From the NCBI GenBank assembly GCA_946404585.1, contig CAMJEC010000027.1, positions 1 through 12,315 of the forward strand: a stretch of DNA of 12,315 nucleotides. Direction: 5' to 3'. A program made the translations under genes and the position numbers. The stretch comes from an uncultured Caryophanales bacterium (GTDB taxonomy: Bacteria > Bacillota_I > Bacilli_A > RFN20 > CAG-826). The stretch's first letter is position 1. Each line of letters begins with the position of its first letter. The notes beneath the pieces are model-generated. The model was not told where the DNA came from. It searched no databases and saw only the letters and a program-made list of their open reading frames with translations. Of this stretch, positions 12,313-12,315 are shown piece after piece.

Positions 12313-12315
12313 TGC

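Overview
This is an AT-rich chromosomal window from a walled, low-GC Firmicute of the Bacilli type. The gene content and order point to a small-genome member near Erysipelotrichia or the Mollicutes-related gut Bacilli, but the exact lineage is an inference. The order ymdB-rny-recA-cinA/pncC-pgsA, then rnpB-gpsB, recU, nth-dnaD-cca, hup-der-cmk closely follows several Bacillus subtilis gene neighbourhoods. The RNase P RNA is Bacillus-type (type B). GpsB implies a peptidoglycan wall. TGA is used as a stop codon and TGG as Trp, so the standard bacterial code applies.

Layout. (1) 1-2367, minus strand: rny (RNase Y) followed by ymdB, cut by the left edge, driven from a consensus-like promoter and a strikingly structured leader. 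(2) 2368-2891: a 524-bp gap with no ordinary gene. It holds the rny promoter and leader. It also holds a candidate two-RNA locus resembling a type I toxin-antitoxin module: a tiny hydrophobic reading frame with an ideal Shine-Dalgarno on the minus strand, and a short convergent RNA with its own promoter and terminator on the plus strand. (3) 2892-5790, minus strand: gpsB, rnpB, pgsA, pncC, recA, apparently one long unit from a promoter upstream of gpsB, with the RNase P RNA squeezed between two protein genes. (4) 5849-7205, plus strand: a DEDDh exonuclease overlapping recU, transcribed divergently from gpsB. (5) 7206-9172, minus strand: cca, dnaD, nth in a tight operon, with nth abutting recU tail to tail. 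(6) 9205-9598: hup (HU) with its own promoter and a strong terminator. (7) 9645-11944, minus strand: a small membrane protein, cmk and der in an operon. (8) 12031-12312, plus strand: a monocistronic ferredoxin gene with promoter and terminator.

Most of the window is housekeeping: DNA repair and recombination (recA, recU, nth, exonuclease, HU), replication initiation (dnaD), RNA processing and decay (rny, rnpB, cca), ribosome assembly (der), nucleotide and lipid metabolism (cmk, pncC, pgsA) and cell-wall growth (gpsB). No insertion sequence, CRISPR array, tRNA or prophage gene was seen.

The most unusual stretch is 2402-2838. The candidate toxin mRNA has a 5' arm that can pair either with its own Shine-Dalgarno or with its far 3' end. 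Its reading frame carries a TAA at codon 3. The neighbouring rny leader folds on paper into directly abutting helices beginning at the predicted transcription start.
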